DNA of 64,000 nt. Source: Bacteroidales bacterium (GTDB lineage: Bacteria; Bacteroidota; Bacteroidia; Bacteroidales; WCHB1-69). Below are positions 44,297-53,066 of this stretch, in pieces. The position numbers and the translations under genes were made by a program. Numbering within the stretch: the first letter of the stretch is position 1; the number at the start of each line of letters is the position of its first letter. The stretch lies in contig JAFPVR010000081.1 of assembly GCA_017395245.1 (NCBI GenBank), forward strand, positions 1-64,000. The letters run 5' to 3'. Below the pieces are notes generated by a model. The model was not told where the DNA came from. It searched no databases and worked only from the letters and a program-made list of their open reading frames with translations.

Positions 44297-45655
44297 ACCG
44301 ATGCAGAATTTTCCAAAAATGTTGTTGAGGATATCGTCAGACGAGACTGTTCCGGTGAGTTCGCCTAAATCGTGCAATGCCATGCGGACGTCCTCGGCGA
44401 CGAGATCAGTGGGCATTTGCTGGCGAAGACCGTTTTCGGTGCGTTCTATGGAGGCGAGGATGCCGTTCAGCAACGCCTGATGCCGCTCGGAGGTGAGCAA
44501 CGTGATGTCGCGGATGTTGTTTTCGTTGACAAAAGAATCGATTTCGTTGAGCACCAAGTCAATGTTCTCTCCTTTCTTAGCCGAGATGCAAATGGCTTCT
44601 TGGTTGCATTCGGATGGTTTCGAAACCAAATCTGATTTATTTCTGATTAGGATGATTTTCTTATCGTCCAAATCAATTGAATTTGTTGTTTTAGATAATT
44701 CCAGTTCGATTTCATGGTCGTTTTTTCGTGCATCGGTAATCCATAGGATGACTGCGGCGCGTCGTATAGTATCGAGCGTTCTTTCGATGCCGAGTTGCTC
44801 AATAGTATCGCCGGATTCGCGGATGCCGGCTGTGTCGATGAACCTGAATAAGGTGCCGTTGAGTACAAAAGTGTCTTCGATGGTGTCGCGGGTGGTGCCC
44901 GGAATGTCGGACACGATGGCGCGTTCCCGCTGAAGTATCGCGTTCAAAAGAGTTGATTTTCCAACGTTGGGTTCGCCCACAATGGCCACGGGGATGCCGT
45001 TCTTCAGCATCGTTCCCCATTTGTAGCTTTGGAGCAGCCGGTTCACTTCGTCCTTGATATGCGCAAGCAGGTTGAGCAGGGCGGTGCGGTCGGCGAACTC
45101 CACCTCCTCTTCACTGAAGTCGAGTTCCAGTTCCAACAGCGACGCCATCTGCAGTAATTCTTCACGTAGTACGGCCATCTTGTCGGAGAGTTCCCCTTGC
45201 AGCTGCTTCATGGCGGCGTGGTGCGCGGTTTCCGACTGTGCCTCGATAAGGTCGGCGATGGCCTCCGCCTGCGGTAAATCAAGTTTTCCGTTGAGGAACG
45301 CCCGTTGCGTGAACTCGCCCGGCGCAGCCATCCGGCAGCCGTTCTTAATCAGTAACTCAATGATTCTCTGTTGGATATAAACTGACCCGTGGCAGCTGAT
45401 CTCGACCACATCTTCTCCCGTGAACGAGTGCGGCGCGGCGAACTTGGTCACTACCACCTGGTCCAGCAACGAATATTTCCCATCTACATTATCATATATA
45501 GAAGCAAACTTCGCCCGATTCGGTTCCAGCCCATTGAACCCGGATTCCGTCGAAAAGAGTTTCCCGGCAATGCTGAACGCCTCCGGACCTGAGATTCGGA
45601 TCATCGCCGTGGCCCCAAGGCCTGCGGGGGTTGCAATTGCACAGATGGTGGTCAT
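44291..45655 (-). CDS. mnmE: tRNA modification GTPase MnmE
   Basis: 454 residues. With MnmG it makes the 5-carboxymethylaminomethyl modification at U34 of several tRNAs. The N-terminal formyl-THF domain starts TICAIATPAGLGATAMIRIS and carries EDVVEISCHG. The inserted G domain has G1 GEPNVGKST, G2 PGTTRD, G3 DTAG, and G4 written NKSD. The closing FCIGK holds the conserved C-terminal cysteine. It is downstream of the YciO-like gene on the same strand, with a perfect GTAGAG palindrome between them. Confidence 0.96.
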   Translation of the reverse strand: MTTICAIATPAGLGATAMIRISGPEAFSIAGKLFSTESGFNGLEPNRAKFASIYDNVDGKYSLLDQVVVTKFAAPHSFTGEDVVEISCHGSVYIQQRIIELLIKNGCRMAAPGEFTQRAFLNGKLDLPQAEAIADLIEAQSETAHHAAMKQLQGELSDKMAVLREELLQMASLLELELDFSEEEVEFADRTALLNLLAHIKDEVNRLLQSYKWGTMLKNGIPVAIVGEPNVGKSTLLNAILQRERAIVSDIPGTTRDTIEDTFVLNGTLFRFIDTAGIRESGDTIEQLGIERTLDTIRRAAVILWITDARKNDHEIELELSKTTNSIDLDDKKIILIRNKSDLVSKPSECNQEAICISAKKGENIDLVLNEIDSFVNENNIRDITLLTSERHQALLNGILASIERTENGLRQQMPTDLVAEDVRMALHDLGELTGTVSSDDILNNIFGKFCIGK

Positions 45656-45682
45656 AATGAAATTGATGATTGATGGTCAATC

Positions 45683-45710
45683 GTAGAGACGCAAAATTTT
45701 GCGTCTCTAC
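45683..45710. repeat. GTAGAG palindrome (perfect 28 bp), overlapping a stop codon
   Basis: Identical to the copy at 13810-13837. Its right arm supplies the TAG stop (minus strand, 45707-45709) of the YciO-like gene. It sits between two co-oriented tRNA-modification genes. Confidence 0.92.
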
Positions 45711-46324
45711 AACAGTGTGATATCGCCTTTGCCCTCGCGCACGACCTCAATCCCGCCGCTGGTGCAATCGACCACGGTGGAGGGGGTGTTGTCGCCGTAG
45801 CCGCCGTCGATCACGATGTCGACCTGGTCGCCGTAGCGTTCGTAGATGAGCTCGGGGTCGGTGGTGTACTCGATCACCTCGTCGTCGTCTTTTACGGAGG
45901 TGGAAAGGATGGGGTGGCCGAGCTGGCGCACGATCTCGCGGATAATGTTGTTGTCGGGGATACGCACGCCGACGGTCTTCTTGTTGCTCTGCAGCAGTTT
46001 CGGCACGCTGTTGTTGGCCTCCAAAATGAAGGTGTAAGGTCCGGGCAGCACCCGCTTCATGGTCTTGAACACGCTGTTGTCCAACGGTTTGGTGTAGTCC
46101 GACAGGTCGCTCAAATCATGGCAGATGAACGTCAGCGCGTCCTTCTTTTTCTTCTCGCCGAGGATGGAGATGATCCGCTCGATGCTCTTCTGCTTGAAGA
46201 TATCGCAGCCGATGCCGTAGATGGTGTCGGTCGGGTAAATGACAATGCCGCCGTCCCGCAAACACTCCACCACGGTGTTCACAGCCTTCGGATTCGGATT
46301 CTCAGGGTATATTTTCAACAACAT
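45707..46324 (-). CDS. Sua5/YciO/YrdC-family protein (YciO-like)
   Basis: 205 residues. The YrdC fold shows GGIVIYPTDTIYGIGCDIF, RVLPGPYTFILEA, KKTVGVRIPDN, LSTSVKDDDEV and STVVDCTSG. The family makes threonylcarbamoyl-AMP for t6A in tRNA (TsaC/Sua5), but the opening IYPENPNPKAVNTVVECLRD and the DALTFICHDLSDLSDYTK segment match YciO more than TsaC. Either role is possible. It is upstream of mnmE, which favours tRNA modification. The stop codon is provided by a mobile palindrome, so the natural C-terminus may once have been different. Confidence 0.85.
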   Translation of the reverse strand: MLLKIYPENPNPKAVNTVVECLRDGGIVIYPTDTIYGIGCDIFKQKSIERIISILGEKKKKDALTFICHDLSDLSDYTKPLDNSVFKTMKRVLPGPYTFILEANNSVPKLLQSNKKTVGVRIPDNNIIREIVRQLGHPILSTSVKDDDEVIEYTTDPELIYERYGDQVDIVIDGGYGDNTPSTVVDCTSGGIEVVREGKGDITLL

Positions 46325-46382
46325 AACAATATAGTTTCAGGATTCAGGTTTCAAGATTCAGGTTTCAGGTCAAAAAAAGAAA

Positions 46383-46480
46383 GGGTAAGCGACTTATATC
46401 GCATCGCTACAACCTTAATGCCCTTGCTACATTCCTGTCCTGGGGGAGTTATAAGGGAGCAGATCGTATAAGACTTACCC
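46383..46480 (-). ncRNA. ffs: Signal recognition particle RNA (4.5S-like, ffs)
   Basis: About 98 bases. The 5' end GGGTAAG (46480 down to 46474) pairs with the 3' CTTACCC (46389 down to 46383). The apical loop carries the SRP signature: CCCCCAGGACAGGAATGTAG then CAAGGGCA, equivalent to the Ffh-binding CAGGTCCGGAAGGAAGCAGC of other bacteria. A -7 box (46485-46492) places transcription start almost exactly at the predicted 5' end. The RNA binds Ffh for co-translational membrane targeting. It lies between the YciO-like gene and arginine decarboxylase. Confidence 0.85.
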
Positions 46481-46484
46481 GCTG

Positions 46485-46492
46485 CAAAAATA
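46485..46492 (-). promoter_or_regulatory. -7 box (TATTTTTG) for ffs
   Basis: It ends four bases before the predicted 5' end of the SRP RNA, which is the spacing expected between this box and a start site. Confidence 0.75.
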
Positions 46493-46513
46493 CACTTTTT
46501 TCGTATCGGTAGG

Positions 46514-47935
46514 CTAATAGCCCAAAATTTTGAGCATCGACTTGTAACTCTGTTCTTTAGCGAACAGTTTGGTGCAGAGTTCGCCCTCCTCGTCGCGGTA
46601 GATGATGATGTGTTTTGGCGCGGGAGTCATGCAATGCTGTATTCCGCCGTAGCCGCCGAGGGCGTCCTGGTAGGCGCCGGTGTTGAAGAGCCCGATGTAT
46701 TGGATGTCCTCCGGGCTGTCGCCGGCCGGGTAGTTGGCGGAGTCGATTTGCGGGAGGAAGACGGCGTTCAAGTGCGACTCGGAGTTGTAGTAGTCGTGGC
46801 TGTCGCAGGTGAGCCCGCCCATGAAGACGCGCTCGTAAGCCTTGTCCCAGTTGTTGATGGCCAAGATGATGAACTGTTGGTTGATGGCCCAGGTGTCGGG
46901 TAGGGTAGTCATGAAGGAGCTATCGATCATGTTCCATAACTCCCTGTCGTTCTGGCGTTTCTGTTGCAGCACGGAGAAGAGGACCGCGCTGGCCTCGCCC
47001 ACGGTGAAGGAACCGAACTCGGTGAAGATGTCGGGCTCCTGCACGCCCTCGCGGTCGCAGATGTTCTTGATCTGGGCCACGATTTCCTCGGCCATGTACT
47101 CGTAGTCGTAGTCGAAGGAGAGCGAGTTCTTGATGGGGAAGCCGCCGCCGATGTTCAGCGAGTCGAGCTCGGGACATATCTTCTTGAGGTCGCAGTAGAG
47201 GTTCACGCACTTGGTAAGCTCGTTCCAGTAGTAGGCGGTGTCCTGGATGCCCGTGTTGATGAAGAAATGGAGCATCTTGAGTTCGTAGTCGGGGTTGTCC
47301 TTGATCTTTTCGCGGTAGAACGGGATGACATCGTTGTAGCGGATGCCAAGTCGCGAGGTGTAGAACTCGAAACGCGGCTCCTCCTCGGAGGCGATGCGGA
47401 TGCCGACCTTGCACTTCGTGTTGATTTTCTGCTGGGCGAGCAGGTCAAACTCTTTCTTGCTGTCGAAGACAGGGATGGTGTTGATATAGCCCTTGTTCAG
47501 GATGTCTACGATGTTGTCGATGTAGATCTGCCGCTTGAAGCCGTTACATATAATATAGTTCTCCTTGTCGAACAGCCCGGCTTCGTGCAGCGTTTCGATC
47601 AGGTTGATGTCGAACGCGGAGGAAGTCTCGATATGTACATCGTTTTTCAGCACCTCCGACATCACAAACTCGAAATGGTTGCTCTTGGTGCAGTAGCAAT
47701 AGTGGTAACTACCTCTGTAATCGGCTTTTGCGATAGCCACGTTGAACCATCTCTTTGCTTTCTGGATGTTGGCGGAGATCTTCGGCAGGTAGGTGATTTT
47801 CAGCGGGGTACCGTACTGCTTGATGATATCCATCAACGGTACTTCGTTGAATAACAGGTTGTTGTCTTCTACGTTGAATTCCTCCTGCGGGAAGTCGTAG
47901 GTTTGTGAAATCAGGTCGATGTACTTGGTTTTCAT
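46514..47935 (-). CDS. Arginine decarboxylase (PLP-dependent, Bacteroidota ~470-residue type)
   Basis: 473 residues, fold-III (alanine racemase-like) decarboxylase. It would make agmatine from arginine for polyamine synthesis. The PLP lysine is in YHYCYCTKSNHFEF, the phosphate-binding glycines in LNIGGGFPIKNS, the later barrel strand in IFTEFGSFTVGEAS, and the C-terminal active-site cysteine in GGLTCDSHDYY. This short form is distinct from the ~630-residue SpeA; related Flavobacteria proteins carry the same annotation, and a diaminopimelate or ornithine substrate cannot be excluded by motif alone. It has its own promoter. The 240 bases upstream (47936-48175) hold that promoter and GAGGATGA words only. 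Confidence 0.85.
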   Translation of the reverse strand: MKTKYIDLISQTYDFPQEEFNVEDNNLLFNEVPLMDIIKQYGTPLKITYLPKISANIQKAKRWFNVAIAKADYRGSYHYCYCTKSNHFEFVMSEVLKNDVHIETSSAFDINLIETLHEAGLFDKENYIICNGFKRQIYIDNIVDILNKGYINTIPVFDSKKEFDLLAQQKINTKCKVGIRIASEEEPRFEFYTSRLGIRYNDVIPFYREKIKDNPDYELKMLHFFINTGIQDTAYYWNELTKCVNLYCDLKKICPELDSLNIGGGFPIKNSLSFDYDYEYMAEEIVAQIKNICDREGVQEPDIFTEFGSFTVGEASAVLFSVLQQKRQNDRELWNMIDSSFMTTLPDTWAINQQFIILAINNWDKAYERVFMGGLTCDSHDYYNSESHLNAVFLPQIDSANYPAGDSPEDIQYIGLFNTGAYQDALGGYGGIQHCMTPAPKHIIIYRDEEGELCTKLFAKEQSYKSMLKILGY

Positions 47936-47964
47936 TCTTCTGGGTTTTTGAAATTAAAACGCGG

Positions 47965-47972
47965 CAAAAGTA
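47965..47972 (-). promoter_or_regulatory. -7 box (TACTTTTG) for arginine decarboxylase
   Basis: Followed by CCGCG on the minus strand; 29 bases before the ATG at 47935. Confidence 0.7.
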
Positions 47973-48175
47973 TATAAAAAAACAATACGGATGGTCGGAA
48001 AAAGTTAAATCCGAGTGAGGCGGATTGTGTTTTAAATTCGAAAGTGAGTGAGATGGATTGGGAGTTGAATTGGAATTTGTGATGGTTGACGGTGAGGTGA
48101 GAGGATAAGAGGATGAGAGGATGAGAGGATTCGATGAAACGATGAATGGGCGATGAAATGCGACGAATGGGTGTG

Positions 48176-48670
48176 TTACAACAACTGCATTGCAATCTTG
48201 GCGCAGGCTTCGGCGTCGGCGAGGGCGTGGTGGTGGTTTTCCATCGGACAACCGCAGGCGGCGGCCACGGTGTGCAGCTGGTGGTTGGGCAGGCGGCGGC
48301 CGAAGTGGCGGCGCGAAGCCCGGCAGGTGCAAAAGAACTGGTAGTCGGGGTAGTCCATCTGATAGACGCGGAACACGGCCCTGAGGCAGCCTTCGTCAAA
48401 GGGACTGTTGTGCGCCACGAGCGGCAACCCTTCAATCAGCGGCTCGATCTGTCGCCACACGACGGGGAATATGGGCGCGTTGTCGGTGTCCTCGTGCGAG
48501 AGGCCGTGCACGCGCTGGCAAAACCATGCGTAGTAGTCAGGCTCGGGCTTGATGAGCGAATAGAACGTGTCGGTGATGACGCCGCCGCGCACCACCACCA
48601 CACCCACGCTGCATACGCTGCTGCGCTGCCCGTTGGCGGTCTCGAAGTCTATGGCTGCAAAGTCGGTCAT
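48176..48670 (-). CDS. DnaQ-like 3'-5' exonuclease (DEDDh)
   Basis: 164 residues, a free-standing proofreading-type exonuclease domain. Exo I is FAAIDFETANG (Asp and Glu), Exo II is LVAHNSPFDEGCL, and Exo III is HHALADAEACA with the catalytic His and Asp. Two metal ions would drive hydrolysis of DNA or RNA 3' ends. It has no polymerase or helicase partner. It opens the 13 kb accessory region to the right. Substrate unknown. Confidence 0.88.
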   Translation of the reverse strand: MTDFAAIDFETANGQRSSVCSVGVVVVRGGVITDTFYSLIKPEPDYYAWFCQRVHGLSHEDTDNAPIFPVVWRQIEPLIEGLPLVAHNSPFDEGCLRAVFRVYQMDYPDYQFFCTCRASRRHFGRRLPNHQLHTVAAACGCPMENHHHALADAEACAKIAMQLL

Positions 48671-48705
48671 AACAAGCTGGCGGATACTAGTTTTTTCTAT
48701 GCGGC

Positions 48706-48713
48706 AAAGATAC
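48706..48713 (-). promoter_or_regulatory. -7 box (TATCTTTG) for the DnaQ-like exonuclease gene
   Basis: Followed by GCCGC; 35 bases before the ATG at 48670. Confidence 0.7.
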
Positions 48714-48770
48714 GTTTTTTGGACGACAACTGGGAGAACTTGGGAGAACTTTAAGTTGTTTCGTGACCTG

Positions 48771-49067
48771 TCAATCCCACAAATGCCTGAAATACTTGCA
48801 AAACAGCTCGAGTCCTTCCGAAACGGTTTTGTCCTCTTCTTCGGAGAGACACTGCACGTACTTCATCAACTCGAAAGCGTCAATCATCTTTTGGATGGCG
48901 TTGTTCCATTGGCGCATATCTTGGAAATCGTCTGGAGCACCATGCTTTTCTAAATCCCTGAACGATACGAGGCGAGGGGCAATCAGCCGGGCTAATGTGT
49001 TCTCGGTGTTCCACACTTCCTCAATCGGGTAATCGTGCTTGTGGCTCCAGTTCGCACTGTCGGCCAT
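48771..49067 (-). CDS. Hypothetical protein (98 residues)
   Basis: A soluble, mostly helical protein beginning MADSANWSHKHDYPIEEVWN, with a likely helical bundle (RDLEKHGAPDDFQDMRQWNN) and a closing acidic helix. The start at 49067 is preferred over the in-frame ATG at 49133, because it follows the stop of the upstream gene by one base, implying one operon. No domain recognised. Confidence 0.65.
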   Translation of the reverse strand: MADSANWSHKHDYPIEEVWNTENTLARLIAPRLVSFRDLEKHGAPDDFQDMRQWNNAIQKMIDAFELMKYVQCLSEEEDKTVSEGLELFCKYFRHLWD

Positions 49068-49068
49068 G

Positions 49069-49614
49069 TTATGCTTCTTCGGATTCTTTTTCATCTTTTT
49101 CGGTTTGAGGCTTGTTTTTAATAATCTCCGCAATCTTCTCGTCCATATTAATCAAAAAAATTCCAAACGGCAAGTTCCCATCAGTGAATTCCATCTCCTT
49201 TTGATAATCAACAGTATGGAAATGGTCCACCACATTCCCGAACCAAGAATTTTCAATAGTTTGAATGCGGCTTCCAAACGTGGGTGGTAACACTTTGATT
49301 ACATGAACTGTGAGACCTTTATGGTGGACTTTGCACCATGTGAGATTGATGCTGACTGCACGACATGTAACACTCAAGGACGAGCAAGCATCCCTCGGAG
49401 CTTGAAGCATTTTGCCAGGCGAATCCCACACCAGCAGCCAAACCTCCAACGGCGGGTCATAGTCGCCGTCCTCCTGACAATACAGATATCGCTGCACGAA
49501 ATCTTGGTCCGACATCCATTCCGTTGTGATGTCATCTGCGAAATGTGCCAGAACGCCTCGTTTACACTGTTCGGCATTGAAACCGATGGGAATGATGATT
49601 TTCTTTGCGGTCAT
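49069..49614 (-). CDS. Hypothetical protein (181 residues)
   Basis: Starts MTAKKIIIPIGFNAEQCKRG; a possible Rossmann-like or nucleotide-binding opening (KKIIIPIGF). The middle is beta-rich (YLYCQEDGDYDPPLEVWLLV), and the C-terminus is highly charged (EKDEKESEEA). The start at 49614 fits the promoter 20 bases upstream. It forms a two-gene unit with the 98-residue protein. Function unknown; a toxin-antitoxin or immunity pair is conceivable only from the arrangement. Confidence 0.65.
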   Translation of the reverse strand: MTAKKIIIPIGFNAEQCKRGVLAHFADDITTEWMSDQDFVQRYLYCQEDGDYDPPLEVWLLVWDSPGKMLQAPRDACSSLSVTCRAVSINLTWCKVHHKGLTVHVIKVLPPTFGSRIQTIENSWFGNVVDHFHTVDYQKEMEFTDGNLPFGIFLINMDEKIAEIIKNKPQTEKDEKESEEA

Positions 49615-49634
49615 AATCGTTGATTTTCTGCCCG

Positions 49635-49642
49635 CAAAAATA
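49635..49642 (-). promoter_or_regulatory. -7 box (TATTTTTG) for the two-gene hypothetical unit
   Basis: 20 bases before the ATG at 49614; decides this start over the ATG at 49686. Confidence 0.65.
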
Positions 49643-49682
49643 AAGCAAGCCTGCGCCAATTTGTGGCACAGTGCAATCAAGG

Positions 49683-50306
49683 TCAATCATCGTCTATTTC
49701 CCAGTCTAGAAGCTGGCCGTTCATATCGCGCAGCTCACAGCAAGTGCAGCCACCCACCTTGAAGCGGCCGAGAGTAAGGACAGTGTGCGGAACATGGACG
49801 GCGTTAAGCCACGTGCACCCCTCAAAAGGGGCTCCTTGTATCTGTTTCAAATGTTTGGGCAGTTTGATGGCGTTGATTGTGTCAGGATACGAGCAGAAAC
49901 CATTGATGATAACCTCCACCTTATACAGCCGGTCGCTTAATTCCACAAAATCAGGAAATTCGAATCGACCACCCTCTTTTTGGATGTTATCCGCACTACC
50001 CGCTTTCAAGATGCCATCTGACAATTTGAATGAAAGTGTCTCTTGCGCATTGACCCCGAAGAAATAATCCCGATTAACTTCTTCGGGGAACACTTTCTGA
50101 ATGTATAAGGGAAAATGATCGCCTTCGGTTTCATAATATTTCAACCCAGTAATCTGCTTCTCGTTGAAACAGAATTCTTTGCCACCATTGTGTAATCTCA
50201 ACAAAACAGGGTTCAGTTCCACAATCTCCCCGTGGAACGAAGCATCCTTGCTTTCAATAGTAATGGGATCTCCAACCTGCAGGTTCTCGTTGATGTACTT
50301 CAACAT
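49683..50306 (-). CDS. Hypothetical protein with a short BspA-like leucine-rich segment
   Basis: 207 residues. The N-terminal ~60 residues look like a small beta barrel (ITIESKDASFHGEIVELNPV, LLRLHNGGKEFCFNE), reminiscent of SH3- or Sm-like folds. The C-terminal part has one or two BspA-type LRR units (INAIKLPKHLKQIQGAPFEG, LNAVHVPHTVLTLG) and a CTCCE cysteine cluster. LRR_5 units are also found in the winged-helix protein at 56182. It has its own promoter. Binding partner unknown. Confidence 0.65.
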   Translation of the reverse strand: MLKYINENLQVGDPITIESKDASFHGEIVELNPVLLRLHNGGKEFCFNEKQITGLKYYETEGDHFPLYIQKVFPEEVNRDYFFGVNAQETLSFKLSDGILKAGSADNIQKEGGRFEFPDFVELSDRLYKVEVIINGFCSYPDTINAIKLPKHLKQIQGAPFEGCTWLNAVHVPHTVLTLGRFKVGGCTCCELRDMNGQLLDWEIDDD

Positions 50307-50326
50307 ATCTTTGACGTTTTAGGCGG

Positions 50327-50334
50327 CAAAGATA
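50327..50334 (-). promoter_or_regulatory. -7 box (TATCTTTG) for the LRR-like hypothetical gene
   Basis: Followed by CCGCC; 20 bases before the ATG at 50306. Confidence 0.65.
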
Positions 50335-50481
50335 GGGTGGAGGTGTGCAAGGAGGTGGCAGAGGTCTTCTTTTCCACATATTAAATAAGAAAGCAACGAT
50401 GTAGATAAAAGGCAATAAAAATACAGTGATTATATTTGCGGTCATCTAACCAAGCTGAGTGTAGGCGAGATGTGAGTATCT

Positions 50482-52164
50482 TTATACATTATTTATATCA
50501 TTATCTCTCAATATATCGTAAGAGTTATTTACTTTGTTAACAATATCTATTACGTCCTTGTCGGAGTAAACATCTTTCAAAAAAACGTATTTTTCATCGT
50601 CAGTCATCAAGGCGAACGGTTTTGGAGCACGAATTGCCTTAGTAAAGTATGTGTTTATGTCTCTTTCGGATGATTTTTTGTTGATTTGTAATTTATTTTG
50701 CAGAATGGGACCAATTGTATATCGACAGTTACCCTCAACATGTAATACTAAAGTGTATTCCGTATCTTCAAGTAATTGTTTTTGAGAGATTGGATACCAT
50801 TCAAGATGAACAAGACTATCCCATTTCCCACTTCGAATTTGAATAAATCCATTCTCCCAAGCGGTAGAGTCGGATGTTCTCCAATCCCCATGAGGAAAAA
50901 TGTTTTTCAAGATCTCATCAGTTATTTGACAAAAAGTATTGACAAAAGACATCAGTTGATTTTTATATGTGGATAAAACACTTTGCAAATCATTTGTTTT
51001 TTGAATCATCCTCTCGGTGGCGAAAATCTTTTCGGCAATTGAATCGTTCTCGTTAATTGAACATTTTTCAAGTAAAAAATCTTTCATATTATTCATTAAA
51101 ATTATTTGGTTATTTCTTAATCCAAGCAATCCTTCAAGGAAATCTATGTATTGTTTGATTCCACTGGAGAGAAGATCTTCCTTTAATGTGCAATTGGGAA
51201 GGACATCGTTCTTTAACCACGGAAGAATGTCATTTTTGTAATTAACAGGGATAAATTGTCCTTGTTCTTCGTCATTTTTCCAACCTAATTTTTTTCGAGC
51301 CTCATTAAAACTAGTATTACTTACTTCTTTTGTTCCATCTTGAGTAAGATACACCACAAAAACATTTTTTAATATACCAGATTCGTCAAGAATAAATCCC
51401 GAATTTTTAACAAAATCTACATATCTGTCAATCTGACTGTCTTGATCCACAGCCCAATATATCTTGTTTTCAATGATAATAGCATATTTACCTTTTTCAA
51501 CGATAAGAGCATCAATCCGATTTCGTTCATTAGAAATATCAGGTGAATCCACTTTGATGTTTATTTCACATTGACATTTGCTTTGAAGTAGATTGATGAA
51601 TGATTCTAAAATCGTATATTTATCATTAACCTTGTATTGGAGTAGTTTTGCTAAAACACGGCTGTGCCCATTTTCGTTAATATGGAGTTCGTCAATCACA
51701 TTAAAAGAAAAGGGAAGTTTGTTCTTTTCTCTTTGATATACTTCCGCAAAAGAATTGATAATGTCAGTGATAGACGACAACTGCTCCTTATATTCTTGAA
51801 CGAATGGATTGATGATTTCAAATAAAAAGGAGAATTTTTTCTTCACATCTTGAATGTCACCAGATTTAGTGTATTCTTTCAGATGAACAACATCCACACC
51901 AGTCCCCATTTCAATTTCTGGTATGTTTTTAGTTTTTTCTCGAATATAATTCGAAAGACCTTCCAATAAACCACTTTCGTTATGGACAACCATTTTAGCT
52001 TCTGGGCTAGGTAATTCATAGTGAAATTTTGGAGGGAAAATGCTATCGATAGGTATCTGAAAATGGTGAACAGAGTCATTGCCAAGTTCTTGATACCATC
52101 CTCGATTTATAGGACAACATTTGGTGTCTTCTTGTAATTGCTTTTCTAGCTCGTCAATTTTCAT
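50482..52164 (-). CDS. PD-(D/E)XK nuclease superfamily protein (PDDEXK_4-like)
   Basis: 560 residues. The nuclease core is at ~170-260: a helix with the ENGHSRVLAKLLQY motif, then NRIDALIVEKGKYAIIIENK, which holds the D and the E-x-K of the active site, followed by DQDSQIDRYVDFV. The C-terminal ~300 residues include a helical part and a beta segment with WDSLVHLEWYP. Such proteins occur in phage-defence and restriction contexts. The gene is clearly more AT-rich than its neighbours, with long A/T runs, so recent acquisition is likely. Monocistronic, with its own promoter. Confidence 0.82.
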   Translation of the reverse strand: MKIDELEKQLQEDTKCCPINRGWYQELGNDSVHHFQIPIDSIFPPKFHYELPSPEAKMVVHNESGLLEGLSNYIREKTKNIPEIEMGTGVDVVHLKEYTKSGDIQDVKKKFSFLFEIINPFVQEYKEQLSSITDIINSFAEVYQREKNKLPFSFNVIDELHINENGHSRVLAKLLQYKVNDKYTILESFINLLQSKCQCEINIKVDSPDISNERNRIDALIVEKGKYAIIIENKIYWAVDQDSQIDRYVDFVKNSGFILDESGILKNVFVVYLTQDGTKEVSNTSFNEARKKLGWKNDEEQGQFIPVNYKNDILPWLKNDVLPNCTLKEDLLSSGIKQYIDFLEGLLGLRNNQIILMNNMKDFLLEKCSINENDSIAEKIFATERMIQKTNDLQSVLSTYKNQLMSFVNTFCQITDEILKNIFPHGDWRTSDSTAWENGFIQIRSGKWDSLVHLEWYPISQKQLLEDTEYTLVLHVEGNCRYTIGPILQNKLQINKKSSERDINTYFTKAIRAPKPFALMTDDEKYVFLKDVYSDKDVIDIVNKVNNSYDILRDNDINNV

Positions 52165-52183
52165 ATTTGATTATTTGTCGCTG

Positions 52184-52191
52184 CAAAACTA
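52184..52191 (-). promoter_or_regulatory. -7 box (TAGTTTTG) for the PD-(D/E)XK nuclease gene
   Basis: 19 bases before the ATG. It is part of a 21-base sequence (52182-52202) repeated exactly at 53057-53077. Confidence 0.6.
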
Positions 52192-52201
52192 CAACTTTTT
52201 C

Positions 52202-53011
52202 CTAAAAAACCGCCAACGGATATCCCCACGTCCTCTCCATCTCCTGCAAGATCTCTTGGAAGTCGTCGGGTAGGCAGGGCCAGATGGCCTTGAATATCTC
52301 TTCTGGGATGTGGCCGTAGAAGGCCTCTGCGATGCCGCCCGTGATACAGGCAATCGTGTCACTGTCGCCGCCGAGCGAGACGGCCAGGCGGACGGCGTTC
52401 TCAAAATCCGTGCTGTCGAGGAAGGCTGCCATCGCCGCAGGAATCGTCCCTTGACAACTCTCCTCAAAAACATAATCGGGACGGATTTCATCGCACGTAC
52501 GGCTCAAGTCGTACCCGAAACGGGTTTCCACGTACTCCTTGATTTCCGCTTTTGTTTTGCCGGTTCTGGCCAAAAAGATGGCGGCAGCTACAGCTTGTGC
52601 CCCTTTGATGCCTTCCGGATGGTTGTGGGTGATGGAGGCCGAAATCTCCGCCACCCGCAAGGTCTCCTCCAGCGTGCCGAACGCCCAGCCCACAGCACTC
52701 ACCCGCATTGCCGAACCGTTGCCCCACGAGTTGTAGGGCTTGCGTTCGCGTCCGCTGAACAGCCATCGGTAAAACGACCCGCCGTATCCGCCAACCGGAT
52801 TGCGGTATTTGTTCGCATAACGCACCATCGAGGCCTCCAGTTCCTTGTGAGTGTGATCCTTGTCTCGCAACAGCCACTCCGCCACTGCAACACTCATCAC
52901 GGAATCGTCTGTGAACTCGTTCCGTTCCGTAAAGAGCGGAAAATCGGTGGTCTTAATGTTGTCGAATTCGTATATCGATCCGACGGTGTCTCCTATTATT
53001 GATCCTAACAT
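52202..53011 (-). CDS. ADP-ribosylglycohydrolase family protein
   Basis: 269 residues, all-helical DraG/ARH fold. The two metal sites are visible: the N-terminal GSIIGDTVGSIYEF with FTDDSVMSVAVAEWLL (Asp-Asp) and the C-terminal LGGDSDTIACITGGIAEAFYG. It removes ADP-ribose from proteins, nucleic acids or small molecules by cleaving the N- or O-glycosidic bond. In a region with a Fic-domain gene and nucleases it may reverse ADP-ribosylating toxins, but no ADP-ribosyltransferase is seen here. The TAG stop is inside the promoter repeat of the gene ahead. Confidence 0.92.
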   Translation of the reverse strand: MLGSIIGDTVGSIYEFDNIKTTDFPLFTERNEFTDDSVMSVAVAEWLLRDKDHTHKELEASMVRYANKYRNPVGGYGGSFYRWLFSGRERKPYNSWGNGSAMRVSAVGWAFGTLEETLRVAEISASITHNHPEGIKGAQAVAAAIFLARTGKTKAEIKEYVETRFGYDLSRTCDEIRPDYVFEESCQGTIPAAMAAFLDSTDFENAVRLAVSLGGDSDTIACITGGIAEAFYGHIPEEIFKAIWPCLPDDFQEILQEMERTWGYPLAVF

Positions 53012-53058
53012 ATTTGTTCTATTTTTGTTGTTCTGATCTAAAAATAAAATCCGATGTG

Positions 53059-53066
53059 CAAAACTA
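53059..53066 (-). promoter_or_regulatory. -7 box (TAGTTTTG) for the ADP-ribosylglycohydrolase gene
   Basis: 47 bases before the ATG at 53011, inside the second copy (53057-53077) of the 21-base promoter repeat. Confidence 0.6.

Noticed and set aside
46964-47854. 296-codon plus-strand frame under arginine decarboxylase
   Set aside because: Shadow frame; Val/Glu/Asp-rich reading of the opposite strand of a conserved enzyme.
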